Assembly: GCA_011800155.1 (NCBI GenBank)
Contig: CM022369.1
Span: forward strand, 2,232,001 to 2,296,000
Reading direction: 5' to 3'
From: Flammulina velutipes
Lineage: Eukaryota; Basidiomycota; Agaricomycetes; Agaricales; Physalacriaceae
Length of the DNA stretch: 64,000 nt
Positions 47,815 through 59,059 of this stretch are shown piece by piece (position 1 is the stretch's first letter; every line of letters begins with the position of its first letter). Both the position numbers and the translations under genes were made by a program. The notes under the pieces are model-generated. The model was not told the DNA's origin, did not search any database, and saw only the letters and a program-made list of their open reading frames with translations.

Positions 47815-47900
47815 TTGTTTTAACTCTAGTAACTGTGACATTGGACCATATGGTGTGACAGATCGCGTTTAGTCTCTTGATCATTCTCTTCCACCTTGTA

Positions 47901-50900
47901 ATGCATCAAAATGCGTTCTCTTCCGTATCTGTTGTTCACTTTGCGGCGCCTTCAAAATTACTAGCGTCTGCTTGCTGTCCAGACAAAGACTTGATAGTTC
48001 TCATAACTCGCCTTGGAACGCAGGAGCGCCTTAGCCTGTGGAAAGTCAACGGAACCAAGACCTGGGAAATCGACATAACGTCCGGTTCGCAGGATGGTGT
48101 CGTCGACGTGACGTGGAGTCCAGACGGTGTGTTCTCATTGACTGCGCGTGAAACTGGCTAATTGCTTTTGCAAGGAAGGAGCATAGCTGTAGCGCACAAA
48201 CAGTTTACGATTTCAATACACTCCATTCAAGATGGAAGTCAAGAAAGACTCCTGGAAATTGAACAACCTCCTGCTGCCACCGAACTTTTATCAATCTGGT
48301 GGTTTAAACAACAGAAAGCTGTAAAGACTGTCAACGTACCTGATATATTTCAAAGAGGCGATGTCTTGGTTCGTCTATCTTCCCTTCCGTTGCCACAGTT
48401 CTTTTACTGTACTCAAGACAGGATCGGCCCGCTCCGTGATAGATACACTTCCTCTACTGGATCATCTACAAGAGGAATCTCAAAAGCCAACGTTTGTTTT
48501 CTCCTTGCTTGCACGAAAAGCTGGGCTTACTAGGATACAGCGCCACTGATCTATTTGCCTTTCAAGGCTCTCGAACGCAGTCTCAGCCTCAATCGACAAT
48601 TCCGGACGTCATCAGACACTGGCCATCGTTCGAGGCTAATCCAGTGGCTGCATCCATAAGCACAATACCACCAGGGCAAAAACCTGATCCTCCGGGTCGT
48701 ACGGATGTGTACAACGACGGTGACGATGCAAACGTGAATAGCATCCTGGCAGTTGTCAGTGATGTAGGCACAGTCCACTACTTCCTCGATGGGAGCTATT
48801 CTTTGGGCTCAACGGCCGCAGGAACACCTGTGGATCCGATATCGCTATACAAACACCCACTACGCCCAATATTCTACGCCCATTCACAACTCAAGGATCG
48901 GCATACGGCAACAACAAGCCTCCTACCTACCATTTTCCATTGTCCACTGCTGAATCGACGATGGGTTCGTGACATGGCAATACTGTCGACCATTGTCAAA
49001 GACTTGTCGTGGTACCTCCTTCGTGTCGTTAAAGAGATGCGTACTAGTTGGTTTGGCTCTGATATGTCAATTGCAGCCCGAGAAATAGGCCCGAAGTGGG
49101 TAAGAGCGCTGGAGGTGAAGCAGGCGAACCATGTCGCCCGTAAGAGCTTCTATCGCGCCTCATTCGATTAGAGCTGATAACGCCATAATCAGAGAAGGAC
49201 TGTAACCCCATATTGGACCTAACGACACTCCTTTTAACGGGACGTTCGTCGGAGGCCCTTTCTGACTTCTTAGGAAGTGCTGAACAGATGAGTGAACGAG
49301 TAAGTAAACCTAGTCAGCCAATGGCTTTTCTCTAATTCCCTTTAGGGCTTGCAAAAATGGGCGATGACGATGTCCGACTCGTTTGAAAAGTTGCGAGACT
49401 TTTCTGAAAAGAGGATCTCACCTGCTTGTCAACGCATGCATCTTGTTCTTGAAGAATTGCAGGGCTGGTCACAATTGTGAGTCCTAATCCCGGCTGTTCT
49501 CCCAGTCTTTCATTTCAGAAAGGCCTGGTTATGCGCCGTTTGAGCTGCAGAGCCAGGAAATCGAGATCTGCCTCGAGTTAACGAATCGGACAATTGTTCT
49601 AGCGGCATGGCTTGCGTCTGCAGCGCGAAAAGAGTACTCTCGCTTCAAGGAATTCATGACGTGGGTCAAATTCGGTGTGTTGATCTTCACCTACCCGTCC
49701 ATTGCCCCTCTGATATTCATTTCAAGAGACGGAAGTTGCGGCAGCATCCACCACCACTCAAGACGCCTCTGTTTCCATTAACCACGACATACTAGAAGTC
49801 AACAAATATCTGAGTTTTGGTCTCGTCGTCAGCCCAATCGACAAGTGGTTTATGGGTCCGATTCCTCAGTTTAGTTCTCGGGATCTTCGCGTATCTGGAA
49901 CAGATCATTTACCAGACGCTATGAAGCGTGCTCGCGAAGTCTTGGACAGTCGAGACCAGGTTACATGGCAAGAGGTAAGCGACAGCGCGCAAGTTCCTCC
50001 TACAGCTGACCGACCTGCGGTTTCGCAGCATGTCAAGCAGAGCGACTTGAATCACATTGACCGTAATATTGATGCGCTGGTGCATGAGCTGGTGCAGCAA
50101 TGCCAGCGAGTGTTCTCCAGGGCTGCCGGTGCGACAGGGCGTTCAGCAAGCGTTACTCCCAACCCGCATTCGATGGCCAGACAGGCTGTAGACGCGAGTG
50201 CGACTCACGATATCCTAACGCGGGAGCGTACAATCATCGACGATAAAAACGGGGTACACTCTCTTAGCTCCGTTCCGATATAGGAAGTTACTGATGATAT
50301 ACCTACCCTAGACTGCCAGTGGCGAAATATTACAATATCTGGCTATAGCGTCTCTGAATTCGGAAGCTCCCCACATGAGTGAGTCTAATCGTGACTGAAG
50401 GCCTCGTTGATTCTGATTAGATCTTCCACGCCTCAGTGTGTTTGACACGCGTCAAGCACAGTGGGACGATAGTGTCACCTGTTTCAATAGGAATATGCCT
50501 TCTGGAGTGCTTCGTCGCCAATGAGGACGGAGTTCGAGTAGATATCGATTTGCTGAACGCAGAGTTCTTCGACGATGAGACCATTGTGATTGTCTACCGA
50601 CTGCGAGACCAAGGTGCGTTTATCACTGTGCACGTTTATGCATGGCTGGTGTTGATCGGAAACTTGCAGAGGGTGCCTTTATTGGCACGTTCGGATTCTT
50701 TGATCTGGGGTACGAGGGACTGGACCAAGACGGAGATGGAAAGATGCGTGGGCGTGAAATTTTGATGGCGGACGCATTGTTGCGATGGAGGAAGGGGCAT
50801 GTAAGGGATCGCGGCTAATTTGGGCGGACACGGACTGATATATTGATGCCTCATTGCAGCTCAAGTCGGAGCGCATACCACTCAGGCGGAGCCGCCGACT

Positions 50901-51066
50901 CGTAGGTTGCAAGACAGGGCCTATACGCCTCGCTGTTAACGGACGCGCAGGACGCAGGGTTGCGTGCGTCGTTGACGGTAACGGGACACTGATGGAGACA
51001 TTCGATATGGATGAAGACGACGGGGAAGGAGATGAGGCGGAAGTGTCAATGACGAGCGGTAACTAG
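47901..51066 (+). CDS. APC4: anaphase-promoting complex subunit 4
   Basis: Scaffold subunit of the APC/C ubiquitin ligase that drives mitotic exit. It starts at ATG 47901 (MHQNAFSSVSVVHFAAPSKL). The N-terminal part has WD40-like blades: SLWKVNGTKTWEI, GVVDVTWSPDGRSIAVAHKQ, FTISIHSIQDG. The middle is helical (SWYLLRVVKEMRTSWFGSDM, KLRDFSEKRISPACQRMHLV), matching the long APC4 helical bundle. The end is the conserved GCKTGPIRLAVNGRAGRRVA, CVVDGNGTLMETFDMDEDD. About twelve introns. Near 50300-50450 the best join is GG/T GGC..ATG A/TG TGT TTG, with acceptors at 50320 and 50435, giving EILQYLAIASLN then MCLTRVKHSGTIVS. Weak primary conservation is normal for this subunit. Confidence 0.85.
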
Positions 51067-51287
51067 AACGGTGGTAAAGAGGACGGTGAGACGTGGTGGC
51101 GTCGCCGATGTGAATCGAACGGGGGGAGTATGGAATGAATATCTGTAAAAGTTGAAAGCATCGGCTAAGTTGAGCGATAATAAGGGCCGCGGACTCTTGT
51201 GTATTCCCTCGTGTACGATTCGAATTCTTTTTCCATGCCAATTCAACTGCCGTTTTAAACAGCCAAAGTCCGCTTTTTCCCAGTTCA

Positions 51288-52640
51288 ATGCCCAAAGATT
51301 CTTTTTCCTTCTCCCCTCCATCATCGCGAATGTCAGACGTCGCGCTCAGGAAAAAGAAAAATGCAGATGCTCAGGCTGCCTTTCGTGCGCGCCGAGCCAA
51401 CTATATTTCCACACTCGAAGAGACAGGTACGTTTCGATTTTTCTCGCATTTTACAGCATTAACAGACTACTTTACAGTGAACAATCTCGAGTCGGTCGTG
51501 CTGCAGCTCCAGGAGTCGTGTCGAGAGGCTCGCAGTGAAGCCCAAGAACTTCGCCAGGAGAATGCTCGCGTTCGACAAGCATTTCGCGAGCGGGAGAGCC
51601 TCTGGAGGGCAATGTGGCCTCGGAAACACAGTGGCGACGCAGACGATCCCCTGCCACCCCCGCCTCCGCCATTTATGCAGACTGGCGTAACGCCGCAGAT
51701 GTCGTCGAGCATGGCTCAGTACCCCACTGAGCCTTCGATGTCTGCATACCGTTCCACAGACGATCCATCCGTCCAATTCGCTGCCCAAAACACCTATTCC
51801 GCCGAGAACGACGTGTCTACAGACTCTCGCACTCCAAAATATACTCACTACTTTAATACCATGTCCACCGCCGAGGCAACTGGCAGTCATACCAATTCTC
51901 CTCACTTCGTCGAATCCCCCACTCTCACATCCCCCGTGATGGCCTACGGCGCTGGCCGATACAACGGCGAAGACCAAAAGGCACCGCTGAACGGTCTCGA
52001 CACTACGAACGCCTACGTTTTCCCAGCGAGCAGATCTATATCTCCGAGCAGTTCAACGCCACCGCAGTCGACGGCGTTCAACCCTCTTGCATCCTCATTT
52101 TCATCCACCTATGCAGACCAGAACGGTGGCGCTGAACGCACTCATTTTGATTATCGCCGACAGTCGGGCGAAGTCATGCTTCACGGCGGTACCGCAGATA
52201 TCTCCCTGGCTGGTTCTTCGAACGACGCCGTGCGTTATCGTTTAGGAACCCGCCGCGACGACTCTGCGCTTATAGACCGAGGCCTTCTCCCCGTTCTTCC
52301 GCCGTTATCCACAAGCGACAACAGCGGTTCGCCACACGAGGGTGGTAGCGATGACAACTCATCTATTTACCCATCGTCCCATCGTCTGCGAGCTCGTCGT
52401 GGCATGCCCCAGAGTTCCCGATCTCCGTCGCCGGACGGCAGTGCGCCGCTCTCGGGGACACTAGCCGTGATAAAGGCTCAAGCGTTTGGTGCCCTTCGGC
52501 GAACGCGAGCACGCTCCAAAAAGTCTGACGGCGCCTCGAAGGTCTCTATCGATGTTCTCGAAGCCCGAGGACTAGGGACCGGCATCAATCCTCCCCCCGC
52601 CAAACGCCAAAGGCTCAATGATGACCTTCACGATTCATGA
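51288..52640 (+). CDS. bZIP transcription factor
   Basis: Two exons (51288-51426, 51478-52640) give 433 residues. The basic region is at the very N-terminus: RKKKNADAQAAFRARRANYI has the invariant Asn and Arg spacing (N-x7-R) of bZIP proteins, followed by a leucine-zipper-like coil (TVNNLESVVLQLQESCREAR, LRQENARVRQAFRERESLW) joined across the intron. The rest is Ser/Pro/Thr-rich with a poly-Pro run (PPPPPPPF), typical of a transactivation region, and a late basic patch RRTRARSKKSD. A second in-frame ATG (MSDVALRKK) 42 nt downstream could also start translation. Target genes are unknown; fungal relatives act in stress or metabolic control. Confidence 0.9.
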   Translation: MPKDSFSFSPPSSRMSDVALRKKKNADAQAAFRARRANYISTLEETGTFRFFSHFTALTDYFTVNNLESVVLQLQESCREARSEAQELRQENARVRQAFRERESLWRAMWPRKHSGDADDPLPPPPPPFMQTGVTPQMSSSMAQYPTEPSMSAYRSTDDPSVQFAAQNTYSAENDVSTDSRTPKYTHYFNTMSTAEATGSHTNSPHFVESPTLTSPVMAYGAGRYNGEDQKAPLNGLDTTNAYVFPASRSISPSSSTPPQSTAFNPLASSFSSTYADQNGGAERTHFDYRRQSGEVMLHGGTADISLAGSSNDAVRYRLGTRRDDSALIDRGLLPVLPPLSTSDNSGSPHEGGSDDNSSIYPSSHRLRARRGMPQSSRSPSPDGSAPLSGTLAVIKAQAFGALRRTRARSKKSDGASKVSIDVLEARGLGTGINPPPAKRQRLNDDLHDS

Positions 52641-53461
52641 CCTATTCTCAACACCCAGGGCTACCTAACACGGAGGAAAATTGTATTGCTATCGCTTTCA
52701 TCTACCATGCTTTCTACATACTTATGACCTGCTCCCCACCCCCCATCTTGGACTCCGTAGACACTGTGGCATACGCACTACATCCATCTTAGTTTACTTA
52801 TCCTCAATATCTTTGCAACTTGTGTTTATATGTATTCTCAATATTGTAACATACCATCCATCTTGAGTTCTTGCTTTGCTTTTGTATATATAGCTTTCAA
52901 TTACACTCACTCAACACGTTCTACTGGGACCAATCTGGTCGCGCCTCCGGCCAAGGCATGCTCGCCCCTTGATAATGTACACTTAATTACCTCGGCTAAC
53001 GCGATGCGCCACGTCCCGCCCAGGGCTCACGAGTAAACACGCCTGGCGGGCGAATCACAGAGCGTGCGAAAGGGCATCCTAGCCACTCCTGTGGCCCATC
53101 TCGTGCCCATAAACGAGGCAAGGCGGGGAAGTCCAAATTCCAAATACAACAATACTGCGACTTCAAGGCAGCCGCCTCCCCATTATCATGCTGTCGTATG
53201 GCCGATGGGTCATTCCCTTGATGAGATCAGGTCGAGGTTCGCGGTTGACGGCATGCGCTTCCGTTCAAGAATCGCCCGCGAGAAGGGAATGTAATTTCGA
53301 TCTAAGCGAGGTCGCCGATAGGGATTGGGTTCAGATTAATGACGTGGTACGTCGGTAGCGTCTGTGGAAATATGGCAAGTCCTCCCAATAGATTGGTATA
53401 TCAGAAAAGAACGACATAGCGAAACGAAACACAATGCGGTCGCTGCGACGGCAGAAGAAAG
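52641..53461. other. convergent intergenic region
   Basis: 821 bp between the bZIP stop and the GPI2 stop. It should contain both 3' UTRs. A plus-strand frame at 53064-53294 (76 codons, no ATG start) has some protein-like stretches (HYHAVVWPMGHSLDEIRSRF, VDGMRFRSRIAREKGM) but could not be tied to any upstream exon; it may be a degraded gene or chance. Confidence 0.45.
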
Positions 53462-54590
53462 CTAATTCACCTTGGGTACCGCGACATCCCAAGGCCCTCT
53501 GATCTCACTGTTAGGCAAGGAGTCAACTTAATGTCTTTCCAGGTCGATTGGCACCACTTACTTTTTGAATTTCTGCGCCCAAACCAGCGCACCTGGCGCC
53601 AGAAAGGTGACGAATACGAATATCACGAGATAGACGCTTCGAGGTAAAGAATCAGTCAGGAGAAGAGATGTAGCAGTCAGAGACACCGTTAACAGTCCCT
53701 GCAGTATCAGGTACGAATGCTGTAAAGTATACAGTTAGCAAGGAATGGAGAAGGAAATTCAATGGACAAACTTGGAACCGTCTCCGCAACATTGGAAACA
53801 GGGCAAAGACCTGTACTGAAAAGAGAATCAATGAGAAGACGGCGAGGTCTTGGTGTAAACGTGACGCTAAAACAACAGAAGACGAAATGGCGGCATTCAT
53901 GGATAACACGGAGGTTAATCTATTGAATTGTTTTGAGAGTTCCGTGTTGGTGGGGTGGGAGACACGAACCGTTCTTGGTGTGCATGCATGTACGGCGCAG
54001 GTGCTGTGGAGCCGTAGTCCGCCAAAAGCGCATTGAGGATGAACAGGGTTGCAGATAGCGCCCAAATTGAATCGGAGGATGTCGCCGCACTGAGGGTCTT
54101 CAAGACCGGAGACAACGACATGAGGGAGAGAAAAATGAGTATAGACGACTTGAGGTGCTTTACTCCTACGTAGCACGCATGTTAGGGCAAGGGCTACGAT
54201 TTCAAGGTCAAACAAGACGAACGATCGACACGCCGAAGTCCGGATCCACCTCTCGCGTAGTCGTGCAGTTCCCAGACGACGTACCCTAGAACAAACCCTA
54301 GACAAGTGATCCACACCAATGTGCGTGGGTCAAGCGTGTTTTCTCTGAGTTTGACAAAGACCGAGAGGAAGATGGAGGTTGTCGCAAGGTGTTGGGTTAC
54401 AGGGAATGACAGGGTGACGAGATGCCAGTATGTGTAAGGGTAAAAATTTGCTAAAGCGGAACTAAGTCTTTGCGGCCAACAAGACCTTCGACTTACGATT
54501 CTTTCTTAGAGATGATAGGAATGAGCCGGGAGGGATATACGAGTCTGGATGGGTCGGCCTTTGCCACAGTATCTTATCATGGCCGGACAT
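53462..54590 (-). CDS. GPI2: GPI-GlcNAc transferase subunit Gpi2 (PIG-C)
   Basis: Membrane subunit of the complex that adds GlcNAc to phosphatidylinositol, the first step of GPI-anchor synthesis at the ER. Six exons. The first runs MSGHDKILWQRPTHPDSYIP from 54590; then NFYPYTYWHLVTLSFPVTQH and TLVWITCLGFVLGYVVWELH; an exon with LSPVLKTLSAATSSDSIWAL and FILNALLADYG; then TSVLSMNAAISSSVVLASRL and SLILFSVQVFALFPMLRRR; then SYLILQGLLTVSLTATSLLL and VIFVFVTFLAPGALVWAQKF. The last 16-residue exon reads EIRGPWDVAVPKVN, carrying the conserved GPWD. About six to eight membrane segments. Length about 285 residues, normal for PIG-C. It links to the several GPI-type surface proteins in this window only by theme. 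Confidence 0.94.
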
Positions 54591-54823
54591 GCATTACAGC
54601 CTAACCAATCAAGCGGAGTTTGTTGTATCTGAGCTAGAAAGCGCTGTGGCTGAAGAGATGCTGAACCACAGAAGATGAAGGTGAAGAGTAAGTGATCGAC
54701 GTCACGCCGCCTGATTTCATTTCTTCCTTATTGATGCCGCCTCGTTTGAGCAGAAAACCACCGATGGTAGACAGATGAGCCACCAGTTCACATCGGAGGG
54801 TATTGTGATAATCTAAGCGAATA

Positions 54824-57220
54824 CTATGGTTTTGCTCCCTTCTTGTTTTTACCGAGAATATCCTTCCTCTGTTTGCCAACGACCGTAACGCCCTTGCCAG
54901 ATTTCACCACACTTTCTAGCGCCGCCTCCTTCTGCTTCTTAATGCTTCCCTTCGCTTTCGCATACTTATCGACGGCCGTATCCATACGATCCCTGCTCTT
55001 CTTGTTTGCCTTCCTCACCTTACCGCGAAGAGCTCGCTTTTCAGCGGGCGTCATCTCGGTGCGAGATTTTAGATCAGCGGCTGATGGCTTGTGAACCTCT
55101 TCAGGAGCCAGCATTGTCGCGTTGGACTGCATCGTTGGGAGTGCTGATTCCAACGATGTAGAAGACACGTTGGATATTGAGGATATCGTGGCTTTAGGCT
55201 GCAAAGAAGTACTTGAGCACCATATGCATCGTCAAAGAGAAACGACTAACCTGTTTGGGTGTAAAGTGGGTATTGCATAGCGCGTCGAGCTTGGAGCAGA
55301 TGTTCTCCCATAATTTGTCGATCTCGTCGTGTTCCTTCTTCAGTTTACCGTCGCGATCATCTGTAGGCCCGTTTGTCTGAGTCGCCATGTATTCATCCTC
55401 GTAGATCTGTGCGAGTGACTGCGTTGACTTGGTGTCTTTTAGTTCAAATACTCGCGATGGCAGGAAGGGTTTGTCGTCGACGGCACGCTTCCGTACGACA
55501 TCATCGAAGTTCCCCTCCAAGATCCTGGCCTTGATTCGCTCTTCGAGGCCTTGAACGACTTCCTCAGTAATAATTGGGGCAGCCTTCATGACACGCTCGA
55601 ATTCGAGATCCTCCTCCAGCAAAGAGTTCTGAGGACGCGTCCGAGAGCTTGCTTCTCCCATCAACGTCCAATCCTTCTTGCCCACGTTTTCATCCTCCAA
55701 AGTGGATATCTGCTCTTTGATATCTGCTATCCGCTTCTGGTGCGTAGTCATGTCTAGGAGAAAAAAGATAAGGGAGGACGTAAAGACCTTTGTAGGGAAT
55801 GATGATACCTTGCTGTATATCTTCGTCATCATCTGCAAATAGATCATCTTTGAATCTGTCCATGGTCTCGTTGACAGACTGAGCAGATTCATCATCTTCT
55901 GGCAGCTCTTCGTCAGATTGACCGTCCTCGTCCAGTTCATCAGCATCGTCACTTTCATCTTCATCCTCCCAAACACCTTCTTCTTCATCCCAGCCATCCT
56001 CGAAAGCAGGGAGCCCGTCGTCTTCATCGTCGTCTTCATCGTCGTCTTCTTCGGGATCGTACATCGAAGACACTGGCATACTTCTCCCTTTAGCCTTGAT
56101 CTTCTTGACGCGCACCTCGTCGTGGAAGCGCACTCCTCCCACCTTCGCAGGCTTGCTTTTAGTAGCGGCGCCTTTGTGAGCGCGATCGTGGCGAGGAGGG
56201 GCAAAGAAGTCCTTATAATAAGGTTCTATACGATAAAATATGAGCCTCAATCAGCGGACCGAAAACAAATCCCCATACCAGTCGAGCCAGTTTCCAGGTC
56301 TGCTTCTTCGAATCCTTCGGTATCATCGACAGGCGCAAAGAGGTCGATTGTTTCGTCGTCTGAGTCGTCGTCACCATCCAGTCTGCCGCTGGACACTGCT
56401 CGGGCCTCTGCAGCCTCCGTAGCTTTGTTGAACGCCTTAAGATCGAAAAATCCGTCGTCAAGAGCGGATGAAGGACCAGACCTTGGTTTCTGACGTTTGT
56501 GTGACGGGCCAGGAGAAATATCTGGAGGGTCCCGCAGCTCCATGACACCCTCTTCGTGAGGCTCGTCGTCTGAGCTCTCTTCCTCTTCCTCTTCCTCGTC
56601 TTCTTCATCGTCCTCGTCGTCCTCGTCCATGTCATCTTCGGAATCCATCATCTCGTCGTTGAAATCATCATCGGCGAAATCAAGCTCTCCATCTTCTCCC
56701 TGGCCCAAGGCGGCCAAAGCTCTGCTAAGAGCATCCTCCGAGCCTTCCTCCTCATCGTCCAAGTCATCGGGGTTTTCTGTTTCCAACGCACGCTCCAAGA
56801 TGTCTCCGACATGCTTTGCTTTTAAATCGAGCTGTGCCCATATCTGCTCGTCGTCCATTCCTTCAGTAAAAAGTTGGGCAAGAGGCGTAGACTGTAGCAA
56901 GTTCATGTTTATGGGAGGATCTGGACTGCGTTTTCGTTTAAGACTCTGAGAACGCGTTTCTGGCGCATCCGAGGGGCTGAGAGATTGGAGCAGAGCATTT
57001 ATAGGTTTTAGAGATAAATTTTCGGCCTGGACAGCTGTACGAAAGGTTGAGTACAGGAATGACTGAATGAAATTGCAAACGTACACAAGTCAAATATGTA
57101 TTGTGCTGCTGCAAGCGCCGCGCTTCGGACATCTTCGTTTCCGCGCACATAGGACTGTGGTTTTTGGTCGACAAGAGTCGAAAGGCTTTGTAGGACAGGC
57201 GGAATACCTATCTCTGACAT
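54824..57220 (-). CDS. MPP10: U3 snoRNP protein Mpp10
   Basis: Component of the small-subunit processome needed for 18S rRNA cleavages, with Imp3 and Imp4. It starts MSEIGIPPVLQSLSTLVDQK at 57220; about five exons; some 725 residues. The N-terminal half carries long Asp/Glu runs (around 56540-56660 and 55840-56060) with TPLAQLFTEGMDDEQIWAQL and a YYKDFFAPP segment typical of Mpp10. The conserved C-terminal part has EDLEFERVMKAAPIITEEVV, LEERIKARILEGNFDDVVRK, SRVFELKDTKSTQSLAQIYE, DEIDKLWENICSKLDALCN and HFTPKQ, then EEVHKPSAADLKSRTEMTPA and a lysine-rich end GKNKKGAKP. The order of blocks equals that of yeast and human Mpp10. Confidence 0.94.
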
Positions 57221-57760
57221 TATGGTAAAGAGGAAAAATAGATCAGTTGTTTGTTTTTGATTGGCTTCGCAATCACAAAGCAATGTGGCGTAGGTACCAC
57301 CCTTGGACATCCACTACCAAAGGCCTCTTCAATTGTTTCGTGAAATGTGTGTCAAATCTGGGTTACAGTGATCTTTTTCACGATGTCTTCTGGTCTTATT
57401 CTTCTCTCCTGTCAGTTCGAAACGAGGCGAAAAACGAGACCTTCCATTCCTCTCTGGTTCCTTACGTCTGGGATGGCGACCCGCCTACTGCTATTGTCTC
57501 TTTTTGGCATGTTATTAGCGGGCCTGGTACGGGCTAACAAAAAGGGAACAAAGGCAACACTATTTGCTTACGTAACGCCCAAGCTCATTGTTCTCTGCTT
57601 CGTCCATTGTACTTTCTGGGAACCCTGGAAATGGAGTATATATAAGGCCAATGTCCTCCCGTTGTCATATTCATTGCTTGACTGTGTCTTGCTCCCGCCC
57701 TTTCTTTTAACCACCGCTCGACGCGTACTTTAACGAACTTCCTTTCTTTACGCCAACACG
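57221..57760. promoter_or_regulatory. divergent intergenic region, MPP10 / Sur7-like
   Basis: 540 bp between divergent ATGs. The plus-side TATA-like run TATATATAAG lies at 57637-57646, 115-124 bp before the Sur7-like ATG. Open frames in the region (57247-57537, 57347-57733) look random. No other feature seen. Confidence 0.5.
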
Positions 57761-58712
57761 ATGATTGCTGGATTCTCCAAAGCCATTACGCTCTATCTGA
57801 CCCCTTTGCTTGCATTGACTGCGGTGATACTGTCAATTCTTGTACTCCTCGCCCCCACTTTGGTTCTGCATGATCAAGTCTCCTTGTTAACTGTGTGAGT
57901 CCTTTGCTTCCGTTGCGTTATGCGCGCACTCATTCTATCCCAGGTCGCCATCCACAAACCTAGCAACAGGAGACAAATTTGATGGGCCATCCGTATTCCT
58001 TGGCCTACTAGGTTAGCATCACCTCGAAGTATCGCTACTCCCTCGTCTAAAATGTATTCTAGGATCTTGTTCCCGCACCGCTGATGATGCAGCTATCAAC
58101 TGCACTGAAACGACATTTAACCCAGTCTATGGTAGGTTGTCCCATTGACAATCAGACCATGGACTTACATGTTTCTAGATTTTTCCGTCCTGCCATCCAA
58201 CGCACCTCAGCTTTTGCTGTCAACTCCGCCTAGCGCCCCCGCCTTCTTTGCCGTCGGTCTGATGTTCTCGACGATCTTTTTCGTCGTGTTCACCATCATC
58301 TCATTCCGCCACAAGATGGGAGAGAAAATGTCTGCCGCCCTCGACAAGCCAATGATTCAGAGGACATCCGCTTGGCTCGGTGTCATTGGCTTCATCATAG
58401 GTGAGGACGAGCATCTGTCAATCCATCACTATTGACTAACTTTGCACAGGCATAACTACCATTCTAATTGTCCGCATGTGGTACGGAAAGGGCGTGGACG
58501 ACTTCAACAGGAGTATTCAGTTGATCATCTCTGACTCTGACCGGCCAAAAGTCAGAGCTGATCTGAGCAACGGATTTACCAGTGAGTATCGTCTACTAGC
58601 AATCTTGATGTGTGTTCTCATGTGGTCGACAGTGCTTTGGGTAGCGTATGCTTTTTACGGGGTGCCGGTGATCGTGGCGATGTCAAAAATGCAGGTCAAA
58701 GCGACCAAGTGA
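57761..58712 (+). CDS. Sur7/PalI-like four-span membrane protein
   Basis: Claudin-like fungal membrane protein. It starts MIAGFSKAITLYLTPLLALT at 57761. Spans: LLALTAVILSILVLLAPTLV; a loop with a cysteine pair (GSCSRTADDAAINC) as in the Sur7/PalI group; FFAVGLMFSTIFFVVFTIIS; TSAWLGVIGFIIGITTILI; and a final YAFYGVPVIVAMS. The basic tail KMQVKATK should face the cytosol. Introns follow LLTV, LLG and NPVY, then two more. About 240 residues. Sur7-type proteins organise eisosomes or wall-proximal membrane; PalI-type ones sense pH. Which applies here cannot be told. Confidence 0.78.
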
Positions 58713-59059
58713 TTGACTTTACATTTACGCGTTGTATCCGTTAGCATGGACTCTATCATTGTATATTTTATCACGCACGCACAGTGGACTAGTCTGCACG
58801 TAGATTCGGAGGATGTACTTTATCTTCACAGGCAATTGAATTGCCTTATTTTGTACATGTTTGACGCGTGATTTGATCTTGCGCTCAGCACTCATGGTCG
58901 AATTCCAAATCTTCTTTCTGCTTCACTCTCTGGGAAGAAACACGAGCTACCGAGATGGCCAAATGAGGAATAGAAGCAGGACTCGCGTAACCCCACTGTA
59001 TATAAAGCGCAATATGTGTGAATGGCTCTTCGCTTTCTGCCCCCACCTGCGGTCCCAAC
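58713..59059. other. intergenic region upstream of PL8 copy 1
   Basis: 347 bp between the Sur7-like stop and the first PL8 ATG. It contains the TATA box at 58999 (listed separately) and the Sur7-like 3' UTR; nothing else recognised. Confidence 0.5.
58999..59006 (+). promoter_or_regulatory. TATA box of PL8 copy 1
   Basis: TATATAAA 54-61 bp upstream of the ATG at 59060. The second PL8 gene has a TATAAAAG at nearly the same distance (45-52 bp), supporting both. Confidence 0.6.

Noticed and set aside
53064..53294. 76-codon plus-strand ORF after the bZIP gene
   Set aside because: No ATG start and no upstream exon found; kept only as a note in the intergenic entry.
53652..54314. 220-codon minus-strand ORF as a separate membrane protein
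   Set aside because: It reads through several GPI2 introns; only two parts of it are real Gpi2 exons, and the conserved protein needs frame changes at introns.
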